This document shows, in pieces, positions 1 through 10,852 of a DNA stretch of 64,000 bases. Under the pieces are notes generated by a model. The model made no database searches. It saw only the letters and a list, made by a program, of their open reading frames with translations, and was not told the DNA's origin. Made by a program: the position numbers and the translations under genes. Source of the stretch: a virus; the IMG/VR virus record IMGVR_UViG_3300045051_000987, positions 1-64,000 of that record; one strand, written 5' to 3'. Positions within the stretch are counted from its first letter, which is position 1. Every line of letters begins with the position of its first letter.

Positions 1-351
1 CACGCCGATGATCGTGAGCGGGATCGAGAGCTGCGGGATCAGGCTCGCGAGCCTTCCGATCTTCTGCACGAGCTTCACGATCGCCTGCACGAGCGCCGCG
101 GGGTTCGCGATCATCTCGGGCACGGCCTGCGCGAAGTCCTTCACGCTCAGCACCGCGTCGAGGATCGCGAACACCGGACCGAGCGGCGCCATCGCGGGCC
201 CCGCTGCACCGACGAGCGCGAGGGCTTGCGTGAGGCCCGTCCCGCCGATGGACGTGGGAACGCCCGCCACCGCGAGCCCGCCAGGCAAGGAGAGCCGCAG
301 AGGAGCGGGAGAAGGGGTCGGAACCGGGACGGTGGGCGGGGTGACGGGCAT
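1..351 (-). CDS. Hydrophobic tail/baseplate-region protein (3' end outside window)
   Basis: The gene starts with ATG at 351 and runs off the left edge; 117 residues are visible. The N-terminus is a Pro/Val/Thr-rich linker (about residues 1-20), followed by Ala/Leu/Val-rich helical stretches. It lies directly downstream of the gpV-like spike gene, so a baseplate or tail-tip role is plausible from position. I recognise no family. Codon use and GC3 match the neighbouring structural genes, which supports it being real. Confidence 0.6.
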   Translation of the reverse strand, partial: MPVTPPTVPVPTPSPAPLRLSLPGGLAVAGVPTSIGGTGLTQALALVGAAGPAMAPLGPVFAILDAVLSVKDFAQAVPEMIANPAALVQAIVKLVQKIGRLASLIPQLSIPLTIIGV

Positions 352-363
352 CGAGAGGCCTCC

Positions 364-948
364 TCAACGGATCGGACCGGCGCCCGGCACCACGGGACGG
401 CCCATGATCGTGACCGCGGTCCCGTCGATGTCGATCGCGCCGGTGCTCGTGACCTTCACCGAGACGGTCCCCTTCACCTCGAGTGACATCGTGTTGCGGT
501 CGTACGAGACGCCGTCGCCGGTGACCTTGTCGCGCACCTCGAAGGCCGCGTGCCCCGTACGCCCGTCGAGCAGGATGAGGTGATCCTCGGTCTCCCACAG
601 CTTGATCGCGGGAGCGTCCGCCGGGCTGATGTCGGCCGCTTGGATGTAGCTCGGCGCGCGCCCCGATCCGCGCGGCGCGATCCAGTGCCCGGGGACGTAG
701 AAGGGTCGGTCGTGATCGCCGCCGAGGAACCACGCGCCGACGTCGGCTCCGATCTTCGGCACATGGTAGAAGCCCACGCCGTCGCCGCGCCCCATCGAGA
801 GCGGGAAGGCCCAATCGGTGAGGTCGATCATGCCGGGCACGCGCATGCGGAGCCGGCCGATCTTGAGCGGGTCGTCGTTGCGGACGACGACGGCATCGTA
901 GAGCGCGAGCCGTCGCGGTGTCGGGTCGTCCGGATCGTTCTCGTTCAC
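364..948 (-). CDS. Baseplate assembly protein V / gp5 N-terminal OB-fold-like spike protein
   Basis: 194 aa. The start is GTG at 948, preceded by GGAGGT about 5 nt upstream, and it overlaps the stop of the hub gene (GTGA). The N-terminal half has the pattern of gpV/gp5 OB-fold proteins: a DPLKIGRLRMRVPG stretch, then W-AFPLSMG, then IGADVGAWFLGGDHDRPFY. The C-terminal half is beta-rich with alternating charged and hydrophobic residues, as in spike stems. In contractile phages this protein sits on the hub (gpD/gp27) and forms the membrane-piercing spike, which agrees with the gene upstream. A much longer upstream ORF extension (to 1233) is antisense-shadow sequence and was rejected. Confidence 0.85.
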   Translation of the reverse strand: MNENDPDDPTPRRLALYDAVVVRNDDPLKIGRLRMRVPGMIDLTDWAFPLSMGRGDGVGFYHVPKIGADVGAWFLGGDHDRPFYVPGHWIAPRGSGRAPSYIQAADISPADAPAIKLWETEDHLILLDGRTGHAAFEVRDKVTGDGVSYDRNTMSLEVKGTVSVKVTSTGAIDIDGTAVTIMGRPVVPGAGPIR

Positions 949-2255
949 GTCGGACCTCCACCACCGCCCGAGCGCCGATCGCGGAACTCGGTGCGCGTCG
1001 CGCGCGTCTCGGCGTCGACCACGATCGTCGGCTCGAGCGGCTCGGCCTCTTGCGGCTCGCCGGTCGGGTTCTCGGGGGCGGTCGTCGCGTTGGGCTGCGC
1101 GCGCGTCGCGGGACCGGGGTCGAGCAGCTCGAGCCCGCGCGCGGTGCGGCTCTCGGTGGAGTGCCCGCCGTCGCCGTCGCTCACGAGCTCGAGCTCGCAC
1201 GTGTAGCCACTCGCCGCGACGACGTGCGAGCACTTCTTCACGTAGTACTTCACCGAGAGGCGCTGGCCCATGCCCCGCACCTCGACGATCGTCTTCGCGA
1301 GCATCGACGGGTCGCCGACGATCGTCATCTTCATCTTGATCGCGGTCTGCTGAACGCGTCGGAACCGGCCCACCGCTTCACGGCGTGCGGTCGTCGCGTC
1401 GGGCGCCGACGTCGTGGCGACCTCCTCCGATCCGGAGAGCACCTCGGTGCGTGAGTCGCGCGTCTCGGGATCGACGATGATGCGGATCGGCGCGAGCGTC
1501 GTGCGCTCGTCGTCGCTCGAGTCGTCCGCGGTCTCGTCGATGTCGGTGCCCTCGAGCGGATCGCGTCCCTGACGGCGCACGCGGCCCGGGCGCGCGGTGA
1601 TGTCGTTCTCGATGTCGAACGTGATCACGTCGCCGCGACCGGGGTCGGTGAAGTAGTGGAGCACGCGGACGGGGGCCATCCCGGTGCGGCGTCGATGCCA
1701 GTGGAAGCCGCTGTGATCGACGTAGAACTCGAAGCCCTCGCGACGCGCGAGCCGAAGAAGGAGCTGTGCGTCGGTGAGCCCGGCTTGCGAGATCACCGGG
1801 TAGATCACGGGCGTCTCTTCGATGTCGCGGACCTCGGCGCCGTAGCCCGCCTCATCGGCGATCTGTCGGACGACGTCTGAGCGACGGACGTTCTCGAAGC
1901 TGCGCGTCTTGCCGGTGCGGTGGAGGAGGATCGACTCGCCGAGCGCTTCGATCTTGAGTGCGCTCGCGCCGGTGATCCGGCGCACGACGCACACGCGCGA
2001 GGGCGCCATGTTGCTCGGGTAGCCCCAGCTCACGTCGAGGAGCATCCCCTTCTTGAAGGCCGGGTCGTCGAAGAGCTCGAGGTTGTAGTTGTCGAGCGTG
2101 AAGCCGAGCTTGTCCGCGCGACGCTCCTCATCGTCGAAGCGGAAGTCGGTGATCTTCGCGTGGAGCTCCTCGAGCCGATGCGCGGGGCCTCGCGTGCCGT
2201 CGGGGAGCGCGCGCACGAAGTAGGTCGGGGCAGTGCGTCGGGGCTGGCCGGGCAT
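945..2255 (-). CDS. Baseplate hub, phage late control gene D (gpD/gp27-like)
   Basis: 436 aa, about the usual length for gpD-family hubs. Recognisable parts are the first beta domain (residues about 25-100, with the ITDFRF and LDVSWGYP stretches), a central block with QIADEAGYG (about 130), and the typical AQLLLRLARREGFEFYVD segment (about 165-182) found in late-control D / VgrG N-termini. A Thr/Glu/Asp-rich C-terminal tail follows and is less conserved. It lies between the LysM protein and the spike, the normal baseplate order, and would form the trimeric hub at the tip of the tail tube. Confidence 0.9.
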   Translation of the reverse strand: MPGQPRRTAPTYFVRALPDGTRGPAHRLEELHAKITDFRFDDEERRADKLGFTLDNYNLELFDDPAFKKGMLLDVSWGYPSNMAPSRVCVVRRITGASALKIEALGESILLHRTGKTRSFENVRRSDVVRQIADEAGYGAEVRDIEETPVIYPVISQAGLTDAQLLLRLARREGFEFYVDHSGFHWHRRRTGMAPVRVLHYFTDPGRGDVITFDIENDITARPGRVRRQGRDPLEGTDIDETADDSSDDERTTLAPIRIIVDPETRDSRTEVLSGSEEVATTSAPDATTARREAVGRFRRVQQTAIKMKMTIVGDPSMLAKTIVEVRGMGQRLSVKYYVKKCSHVVAASGYTCELELVSDGDGGHSTESRTARGLELLDPGPATRAQPNATTAPENPTGEPQEAEPLEPTIVVDAETRATRTEFRDRRSGGGGGPT

Positions 2256-2261
2256 CGGCGA

Positions 2262-2600
2262 TCACCCGAGCCGTCGACGTCGCTCGGAGAAGACCTCTTC
2301 GGTGAGCGTCCGATGCGACGGGATGATGAGCACGCGTCCGACCTCGAGCTCGACGGTCGGATCGTGGATTGGGTCGGGTTGGAAGTCGGCGATCACCCAC
2401 CACAGCCCGCACGCGCGCGGGATGGGCGCGAAGTACTGCCCTGCGAGCGATTGGAGCGTGTCGCCCGACTGCACGATGTGCTCGACGTTGTCTCCGAAGA
2501 CGTGGAACCGATAGGGCTCGTCGCCGTAGAGCACGAGGTCTCCCTCGGCGTCCTGCGTCGCGTAGGCGAACTGGTAGCGGGATTGCCGTCGGGGAGCCAC
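2262..2600 (-). CDS. LysM-domain baseplate protein
   Basis: 112 aa with GTG start at 2600. The central segment (about residues 40-100) is a LysM-type fold: HIVQSGDTLQSLAGQYF, then an aromatic ADFQPDPI stretch, then GRVLIIPS. Small LysM proteins occur next to hub genes in contractile tails (gpX/gp53-like) and help join hub and wedge. The start was chosen because a TACCCT box lies 7 nt upstream, identical in position to other leaderless starts here; a longer ORF to 2822 is shadow of the upstream gene. Confidence 0.8.
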   Translation of the reverse strand: MAPRRQSRYQFAYATQDAEGDLVLYGDEPYRFHVFGDNVEHIVQSGDTLQSLAGQYFAPIPRACGLWWVIADFQPDPIHDPTVELEVGRVLIIPSHRTLTEEVFSERRRRLG

Positions 2601-2607
2601 GGCGCCG

Positions 2608-2613
2608 AGGGTA
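2608..2613 (-). promoter_or_regulatory. Class 1 -10-like box before 2600
   Basis: TACCCT, 7 nt before GTG 2600; the 13 bp from the box towards the start are the same as before 6328. Confidence 0.4.
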
Positions 2614-2617
2614 CGCG

Positions 2618-3157
2618 CTACACGGCGGAGCTTCCACCGCCCGCCGAGCTCCGGCGCGTGCCGTTGCGGCGTACGTCCTCGCTCGTCATGCGCGCGTCGC
2701 GGATCTCCTCGAGCGTGAGCGAGATCGTGCAGCGCGTGATCCGAAGGTCTTCGACCGAGAAGCGCGTCGAGGCCGAGCGGATGCCGAGGAGGATGCACGT
2801 CATGCTGACGACGTTCGGCCACACGATGAGCACGCGCGGTGGCGCGCCGCTGTCGATCGTGCCGGCGCCTCCCGGCGCGTAGGCGAGCGCGAAGCAGAAG
2901 TTGCGGAAGTCTTCGATGTCGTCGGCGCCGTCGCCGCTGTGGGCCTCCATGTAGAGGTCGAGCGGGAACGAATGGTTCCCGGTGTTCCTGTACTGAGGGA
3001 TCTCGTGCGACATGCCCTGCGGCGCGAGCTTCGAGTAGTTGATCGAGAGCTCCTCGACGAGCTGCTCGGGGTTGAACATCGGCTCTCGATCCTCACCCGT
3101 GATGAGGTTCACGAGATGGATGCGCGGTCCGCGTCCGATCGCTTCGCCCATCGTCAT
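2618..3157 (-). CDS. Contractile-injection-system tube/baseplate protein (CIS_tube N-terminal domain-like)
   Basis: 179 aa. The segment FNPEQLVEELSINYSKLAP (about 28-46) followed by PLDLYMEAHSGD (about 65-76) matches the pattern of the CIS-tube N-terminal domain seen in Afp7/PVC7-like proteins and phage baseplate equivalents. In those systems this domain is often fused to LysM; here LysM is the next separate gene downstream, which supports the assignment. It follows the tape measure gene by 3 nt. Its role would be attaching the tube to the hub. Confidence 0.75.
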   Translation of the reverse strand: MTMGEAIGRGPRIHLVNLITGEDREPMFNPEQLVEELSINYSKLAPQGMSHEIPQYRNTGNHSFPLDLYMEAHSGDGADDIEDFRNFCFALAYAPGGAGTIDSGAPPRVLIVWPNVVSMTCILLGIRSASTRFSVEDLRITRCTISLTLEEIRDARMTSEDVRRNGTRRSSAGGGSSAV

Positions 3158-3160
3158 CGG

Positions 3161-5809
<2,649 letters not shown>

Positions 5810-5818
5810 GAGAGCAGC

Positions 5819-6328
5819 TCACCAGGTCTGTTCGCGAGACTCGTGATCCGACAGCCAGCTCGAGCCGTCGGGGCGAAGGTCGGTCTGAGCGTACGCGGAG
5901 CGCTCCGATTCCGAGTCGCGGTAGACGTGCCCGCCGCGCAGCACCGCGGTGATCCATCCCGAGAGCGAGTGCATCGAGCCGGTGAACCACAGCACGAAGA
6001 ACCACGCGGGCTCACCGCTCAGGATCGCGATCGGGATGCCGAGGAGCAGGCCCGTGATCGTGCCGTCCTCGCCCTGACGGACGTGCACGCGCTCGTGAGC
6101 CATCGTGCGCGCGCTCGCGCCGGGTTGGAGCACCATGCCGGCGAGCAAGCACTGAGAGTACTTCCACCGCTTCGTGACCCACGGGCGCCACGTCGCGACG
6201 AGCACCGCGTCGTCGATCAGACGCAGGTCGGTCGCGGCGAAGCACACGAAGGCGAGCAGAGGGAAGAGCCACCCCAAGAAGCGCGGGGCGGCGAGGATGT
6301 AGAGGGCGATTCGTCCGGCGGTCTTCAT
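5819..6328 (-). CDS. Membrane protein with HExxH zinc-metallopeptidase-like motif
   Basis: 169 aa. Residues 8-32 and about 91-117 are strongly hydrophobic, probably membrane segments. Between them is MAHERVHVRQ with the HExxH-type motif HERVH at 78-82; a downstream ESERSAYAQ (about 141-147) could offer the third zinc ligand. This arrangement resembles small metallopeptidase-like proteins, but I cannot name a family. Its place between the chaperone and tape measure is unusual for a protease. It may process a tail protein or act on the host envelope. Start at ATG 6328 with a TACCCT box 7 nt upstream. Confidence 0.75.
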   Translation of the reverse strand: MKTAGRIALYILAAPRFLGWLFPLLAFVCFAATDLRLIDDAVLVATWRPWVTKRWKYSQCLLAGMVLQPGASARTMAHERVHVRQGEDGTITGLLLGIPIAILSGEPAWFFVLWFTGSMHSLSGWITAVLRGGHVYRDSESERSAYAQTDLRPDGSSWLSDHESREQTW

Positions 6329-6335
6329 GGCGCCG

Positions 6336-6341
6336 AGGGTA
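6336..6341 (-). promoter_or_regulatory. Class 1 -10-like box before 6328
   Basis: TACCCT preceded by AGC, 7 nt before ATG 6328. Confidence 0.45.
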
Positions 6342-6355
6342 GCTGGGGCCCTCGA

Positions 6356-6601
6356 TCAGCGCGAGCGTGAGGCCTTCGCGTTCGCGGCCTTGAGCGCCTT
6401 CACCTCCGCAGCTCGACGGCGATCGATCTCCTCGATGAGAGCGATCAGCTCATCCCACTCGAGCTCCCACGCCTCGGCCCACGTGATGCCGAGGCCGGAG
6501 CCGCCGTGCTGCGTCCAGAGCACGTCGACGACGCGGGCGAGAAGCTCCTCCTGGTCGACGACGGGGAAGAGGAGCTCGACCGCGCTCGCGAGCGTGATCA
6601 G
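6356..6601 (-). CDS. Tail assembly chaperone C-terminal extension, in -1 frame to the upstream gene
   Basis: About 81 codons of clearly protein-like sequence: helical, with ITWAEAWELEWDELIALIEE and a basic Ala/Lys/Arg tail. It begins exactly where the 276-aa gene upstream stops. It has no ATG, GTG or TTG near its start and no Shine-Dalgarno; only CTG overlaps the upstream TGA. The reading frame is -1 relative to the upstream gene. Chaperone genes before tape measure genes are classically expressed as G and G-T fusion products by programmed -1 frameshifting, so I infer this is the T-like extension. No textbook slippery heptamer was found. Confidence 0.6.
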   Translation of the reverse strand: MITLASAVELLFPVVDQEELLARVVDVLWTQHGGSGLGITWAEAWELEWDELIALIEEIDRRRAAEVKALKAANAKASRSR

Positions 6602-7428
6602 TCCGTGGTCGTCTCGTCGTCCGCCGTCCCCATCCCCTTGCCGCGCGGGATCCAAAAATCCTTCGCACCGAAAGGGAGCTCGACCTTCGTCGTGCCTCCG
6701 GGACATCGCGGGTCGTCGGTGTGCTCGGTCGTGATCGTCGTGTCGATGCCGCCGGCCGTGCGCTCGAACGCGTTGCCGATCTTGAGCACCTCGGACGCGT
6801 CGAGATCCTCGTACCACTCGCGCAGGTCCGCGGGCGCGGGAACGACCTTCGAGATGCGCGCGAGCACGCCGTCGACGATGGGATCGAACGGGTGCTTCCT
6901 CGTGCGCTTGTCGGTCTTCGCGAGCTTGTCGATGTGGTTGCGAACGCGCTCCTCCTCGGCGCCCGTCATGAGGCGGAAGAAGACCTCGCGCACGATGCCG
7001 TCGTCGCTGTCGACCTTCACCGAGAGCTCGCGCTTCTCCGCGAACGCCGCGATCGAGCTCTTGGGGTACGCGACGCGCGCGAGCTTCGAGAGCGGAAGGG
7101 CCCACCCGTACTCCTCGCCGCACGCCGAGCACTTCACGTCGAACTCGAAGTCACCGACGTGTGTCACCGAGCGGATGCCGAGGAGCGCCGCGAAGCGGTC
7201 GCCTTGGAGGGCCTTCTTCCAGTCGAACACCGTGCCGATCGTGTGTCCCGGGTACGCGGGGCCGGGGTCGATCACCTCGGTCGCGCACGCCATGAGGAAC
7301 TGCTCGAAGGCGTCTCCCGTCTCGAGCGCCTTGCGGTTGCCGAGCAGCTTGAACTGTCGGGCCTTGAGCTTCTTCACGCGCACGCGCAGCCCGCTCGGGC
7401 ACTCGATGATGTTCGCTTCGTCGTTCAC
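6598..7428 (-). CDS. Tail assembly chaperone / T4 gp26-like baseplate-hub protein
   Basis: 276 aa with GTG start at 7428 and GGGAGA upstream. It begins with a short beta hairpin (about residues 8-20) and contains a CxxC pair at C100 and C103 with an aromatic follow-up, then helical segments rich in charged residues. It lies between the tail tube and tape measure genes and resembles the T4 hub-subunit/chaperone group found there in many contractile phages. A downstream ORF in the -1 frame probably extends it. It is the first gene after a strong stem-loop that separates it from the tube gene. Confidence 0.7.
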   Translation of the reverse strand: MNDEANIIECPSGLRVRVKKLKARQFKLLGNRKALETGDAFEQFLMACATEVIDPGPAYPGHTIGTVFDWKKALQGDRFAALLGIRSVTHVGDFEFDVKCSACGEEYGWALPLSKLARVAYPKSSIAAFAEKRELSVKVDSDDGIVREVFFRLMTGAEEERVRNHIDKLAKTDKRTRKHPFDPIVDGVLARISKVVPAPADLREWYEDLDASEVLKIGNAFERTAGGIDTTITTEHTDDPRCPGGTTKVELPFGAKDFWIPRGKGMGTADDETTTD

Positions 7429-7502
7429 GTCTGATCTCCCTGCATGCCCTCGCAGCCCTGTCCGCGAGGCGAGCCGACGTTAGCACGCGACGGAAAGGCG
7501 AA

Positions 7503-7528
7503 GCCCCCGAACCGCGTAGCTCGGGGGC
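7503..7528 (-). terminator. Stem-loop terminator after the tail tube gene
   Basis: On the minus strand an 8-bp perfect GC-rich stem (GCCCCCGA / TCGGGGGC) with a 10-nt loop lies about 60 nt past the tube stop, followed by TTCGCCTTT. It sits in the longest gap of the tail module, so it may lower readthrough from abundant sheath/tube mRNA into chaperone and tape measure genes. Confidence 0.7.
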
Positions 7529-7588
7529 CTCTTCGTCGACGCGGACCCTTTTCCTCTTTCCCTGTGATCCGCTCCGCGTCAGTCGCTC

Positions 7589-8065
7589 TCAGCGTCGATT
7601 GACCGGCTCGAAGTAGTCGTAGGCGAGCGTGACGCTCTCCATGACCTTCTCGTCGGTGGTGTTGTCCCACTCACCCGCGACGAACTTCGTCGGCCACGCG
7701 CCCATCACGTTCCAGCGTTGCAGCACCGAGTCGTCGCGATCGAGCTGCACGATGTCGAGCGTCCGCTTGTAGCCGTTGTCGGGCTTGCCGCGTCCGCCGA
7801 GGCCCGCCGACGCGCGCGCGGTCTCCTCGAACCAGTTGTAGAGCTGGAGGTCACGCGTCGCACCGCGCTCGAGCGTGATGTCGGGGAACGTGAGCCGGCC
7901 GGGGCTCTTGTTCGGGATGAGCGAGCCGCCCTCCCAATGCTCGATCTTCGCGAGCTCCGCGCTGAGCTCCGAGCACTTCTGGAAGCCCGCGTAGGTGATC
8001 CCATCGATCTCGATGAGGAACTTGAACTTGTTGTAGAAGCTGCGCGGGGCGCCGATGACGGGCAT
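7589..8065 (-). CDS. Tail tube protein (T4 gp19-like)
   Basis: 158 aa, the usual tube-protein length. It has the family pattern: [20 protein letters not shown] near the N-terminus, [20 protein letters not shown] in the middle, and a WFEETAR helix, ending [13 protein letters not shown]. It immediately follows the sheath gene, as in nearly all contractile tails. It would polymerise into the inner tube through which DNA passes. ATG start at 8065. Confidence 0.93.
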   Translation of the reverse strand: MPVIGAPRSFYNKFKFLIEIDGITYAGFQKCSELSAELAKIEHWEGGSLIPNKSPGRLTFPDITLERGATRDLQLYNWFEETARASAGLGGRGKPDNGYKRTLDIVQLDRDDSVLQRWNVMGAWPTKFVAGEWDNTTDEKVMESVTLAYDYFEPVNRR

Positions 8066-8101
8066 GTGAACGACTCCTTCGAGGTGTGCGGGAGATGACG
8101 A

Positions 8102-10345
8102 TCAGCTCGCCGCGAGCTCGGCCTCGAGCGCGCGCGTGTCCTGGGAGAAGGCGAGGTTGCCCCACACCATCGGCTTCTGCGTCGCGAGCCCGACGCGCCC
8201 CTTGAGCTTGCCGGCGAAGATCATCGCGTCGGTGTTCAGGCCTCGACCGAAGTCGAGCTGGAAGGCCTTGTCGGGGTCCATCGAACGGAAGGCCTTCTTC
8301 TTCATCTCGCCGATGAGGAAGAGGCGCACCGTGCGGTCGACCTCCGCGCGGAGATCCTCGTCGTTGTTGCGCCAGCGCGCGAACTGCAAGCCGCGCTTGA
8401 TCGACTGCTCGATGAAGATGACGCCGCGACGCTCGCTCAGATAGGGGAAGTTGCCGTTGCTCTTGAGCGTGACGAAACCGTCGATGTGGCGCGGCAGACC
8501 GCGGCCCACCGTGAGCGGGTTGATCCGCTTCGGGAAGACGAGGTCGCGCTTCTTCACGTCGAGCGTGTCGTCGTGCGTGAAGCCGAGCGCCGTGCGGAGC
8601 GTGCCGCGACCGTCCACGCCCGCCGCGGGCTTGTAGACGCCGCCCTCGACCTCATCGCCTCGAGCGATGACGCCGGCCACCGCGCCGCTCGGCGGGACGT
8701 CGATCGTGTTGCCCGGACCGAAGAGCGCAGCGCTCGGGTTGAGGCACTTCATCCACGGCCAGAAGATCGCGCCGAACTCCGAGGCCTCGAGCAGCGACGC
8801 CGTGGTCTCGACGTACGTGATGATCCCGCTCGCCGACGTCGACGGCGAAGGCGGATCCATGAGCATCACGGCCTGGCCCTCGCGCCACACCTCGACGTAC
8901 GTGATGCCCGCGTTGTGCACCGCCGCCGTCGGGCGATCGGGCGCGATGACCATCGACACGGTCTCGACGGCATCGAGCGCGTACATGCCGGTCTTGTCGA
9001 CGCTCGAGCCCACGAAGTCGACGTCGGCGAGCGACGTGAGGCCGTCGTCGCCGCCAGTGAGGAGGCCCGAGGTCACGTTCGCCGGACGACGCTGTGCCGC
9101 GGTGCCGGTGAGCGCGAGGTCGGTCGCGAGCACGAGCACCGAGCCCGTGTCGACGTCGTTCACGATCGTCTCGACGTAGCGCGTCGCGTCGACGTCCATC
9201 GTCACGTTCCGGAACGTCTCCGCGATCGCGCCGTTGCGGACCACGAAGAGGTCGAAGGCCGCCGCCTCGCCGTTCGTCGCCGCCGCGATGCGGATCTGGA
9301 TCGCGTTCGCGTAGGTGCCGTCGGTGAGGCCGTCGAACTTGAGCGTGTCCTGAGCCGTGCCGGCCGAGCCCGTGTGCGTCGCGTTGTCGAAGCCGAACTC
9401 GTCATCGGCCGTCGAGATCGCACCGACCTGCACGGTGCTCGAGCCGCCGGTCGTGCTCGAGGAGATGCGCACCGCGCCGCCCGCGTTCGTGACGACCGAG
9501 CCGGCCACGTCCGCCTGCACGACGGTCTGGACCTCGGAGAAGGTGACCGCCGCGATGTTCGACACGTCGCCCGTTCCGGAGATCGCACCCGTGGTGAAGC
9601 CGAGCACGCCGTTCGCGGTGCCGCCCGTGACGTTGACGCTCGAACCCGTGCCTCGACGGTCGCTCGTGATCGTCACGCGGGTGCCGCCGCCCGTCACCGT
9701 CGCCGTCGCGCCGGTGATCTTCGCGTTGATCACCGCGCTGACCTCCTCGGCCGTCGCAGCTCCGATCGAGACGAACTCGGCCGTGAGGAACGTGATCGTC
9801 TGCACAGCGCCACCGTCGATCGAGACGGTGAGGTTCTGGTTGTTCACGATCGCGAAGTTTTCCGCGCCCGACTGACGAGACGCCGCCGCCGCGTCGAAGG
9901 TCGCCACCGCGGGGCCGCCACCGTCGATCGAGATCGAAAGCGTGTCGCCGGGGGTGAGCGCCCAGGGCCCGATGTTCGTGCCGAGCACCGAGCCCGCGCT
10001 CGGCGCCGTCGCGCCCGTCGCGAGGTTGCGCGTCGCGGCCGCCGAGGTCTTCGAGCTCGCGTCGTCGACGTCGGTGTAGTGGACGGTGCGCACCGTGTAG
10101 AGCGTCTGACCGCCCTCGTCGAAGTAGTTGCGAGCCTCCGCGCAGCCGTAGCCGTTCGCGATGTCGCCGCCGAACGTGCGTTGCCACTCCTCGAACGACG
10201 ACGAGAGCACCGCGACGCCGACGGGGCCTCGCTCGGTGATCGCGATCATGCCGGTGTCGGCCGTGGGCACGCCTTCGATCGTGCGAACGCGCGGGGTCTC
10301 TTCTTCGACCGTCCACTTCGATGCGCCATCGGCTCCGGTTGCCAT
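8102..10345 (-). CDS. Tail sheath protein with large inserted beta domains
   Basis: 747 aa, longer than common sheaths (about 400-500). The N-terminal arm (about 1-100, with TGMIAITERGPVGVAVLSSS and FEEWQRTFGG) and the C-terminal domain (about 600-747, with RRGVIFIEQSIKRGLQFARW and GLATQKPMVW) are diagnostic. Between them (about 105-420) lies a Thr/Ser/Gly/Ala-rich insertion containing at least two similar units with a GGTxVxITS / GVLGFTTG pattern. The insertion probably decorates the sheath surface. ATG start at 10345. Confidence 0.92.
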   Translation of the reverse strand: MATGADGASKWTVEEETPRVRTIEGVPTADTGMIAITERGPVGVAVLSSSFEEWQRTFGGDIANGYGCAEARNYFDEGGQTLYTVRTVHYTDVDDASSKTSAAATRNLATGATAPSAGSVLGTNIGPWALTPGDTLSISIDGGGPAVATFDAAAASRQSGAENFAIVNNQNLTVSIDGGAVQTITFLTAEFVSIGAATAEEVSAVINAKITGATATVTGGGTRVTITSDRRGTGSSVNVTGGTANGVLGFTTGAISGTGDVSNIAAVTFSEVQTVVQADVAGSVVTNAGGAVRISSSTTGGSSTVQVGAISTADDEFGFDNATHTGSAGTAQDTLKFDGLTDGTYANAIQIRIAAATNGEAAAFDLFVVRNGAIAETFRNVTMDVDATRYVETIVNDVDTGSVLVLATDLALTGTAAQRRPANVTSGLLTGGDDGLTSLADVDFVGSSVDKTGMYALDAVETVSMVIAPDRPTAAVHNAGITYVEVWREGQAVMLMDPPSPSTSASGIITYVETTASLLEASEFGAIFWPWMKCLNPSAALFGPGNTIDVPPSGAVAGVIARGDEVEGGVYKPAAGVDGRGTLRTALGFTHDDTLDVKKRDLVFPKRINPLTVGRGLPRHIDGFVTLKSNGNFPYLSERRGVIFIEQSIKRGLQFARWRNNDEDLRAEVDRTVRLFLIGEMKKKAFRSMDPDKAFQLDFGRGLNTDAMIFAGKLKGRVGLATQKPMVWGNLAFSQDTRALEAELAAS

Positions 10346-10385
10346 CGTTCAGCTCCTCTTGCGGGTCTCAGGGGGGAAGGTCGGA

Positions 10386-10793
10386 TCAGGCGCGGCGCGC
10401 GCGCGGGGTGGGGACCGGGGAGGGCGCCGCCTCTTCGACCGGCTGCTCGTCGACGTGTTCACCCGGGTGAACACGCGCGGGCTCGGGCGCCGCCGCCTTG
10501 AGCGCGTTCTTCACGGGCTCGGGCGCGGGGTCGTCGGTCCACTTGAGCCGGCGCTCGTTGATCGCGGCCTCGATCTCCGGGCACTTCGTGACCTGCACGG
10601 GGAGCGACTCGCTCTCCTGGCCGGTCAGGATGGTGATCGAGTCGGGGAGCACGACGCGCTTCTCGGTCGATCCCCAGGTCCCGTCGGAGTGCTCCTCGCG
10701 ACGGTTGAAGAGGTGCCGAACGGGCGCGACCTGCGTGCTGAGGTTGGCGACGAACACGCGACGCGTGAGGTTCTTGAGCTTGCCAGTCGACAT
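10386..10793 (-). CDS. Unknown structural-module protein carrying an in-frame palindrome
   Basis: 135 aa. ATG at 10793 has GAGGAA upstream and a promoter-like element immediately before it. The N-terminal two thirds form a compact basic domain (RRVFVANLSTQVAPV, then LPDSITILTGQE). The C-terminal 45 residues are a Pro/Ala/Glu/Arg linker in which the dispersed 18-bp palindrome is translated as VHPGEH. A longer upstream ORF (to 10979) is shadow. The short C-terminal tail seems to tolerate a DNA site inside the gene. Confidence 0.7.
   Translation of the reverse strand: MSTGKLKNLTRRVFVANLSTQVAPVRHLFNRREEHSDGTWGSTEKRVVLPDSITILTGQESESLPVQVTKCPEIEAAINERRLKWTDDPAPEPVKNALKAAAPEPARVHPGEHVDEQPVEEAAPSPVPTPRARRA
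10455..10474. repeat. Dispersed palindrome, copy 1 (extended to 20-22 bp)
   Basis: TGTTCACCCGGGTGAACA core extended by GTG/CAC on both sides. In frame in the 10386-10793 gene as VHPGEH. Confidence 0.9.
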
Positions 10794-10813
10794 CCGTTCC
10801 TCCGGTCGGGCCG

Positions 10814-10843
10814 AAGGTAGCTGGGCGTGATCGAATCGCGCAA
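10814..10843 (-). promoter_or_regulatory. Class 1 promoter upstream of 10793
   Basis: Minus-strand TTGCGC (10838-10843), 18-bp spacer, TACCTT (10814-10819). The surrounding 40+ bp is identical to the element before 24508, the only non-palindrome repeat of that length I noticed. A Shine-Dalgarno sequence follows. Confidence 0.65.
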
Positions 10844-10852
10844 GCCAGGGCC

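Noticed and set aside
364-1233. Extended 289-aa version of the spike gene
   Set aside because: The extra N-terminus is Arg-rich shadow of the hub gene; GTG 948 has a good ribosome-binding site and a 4-nt overlap.
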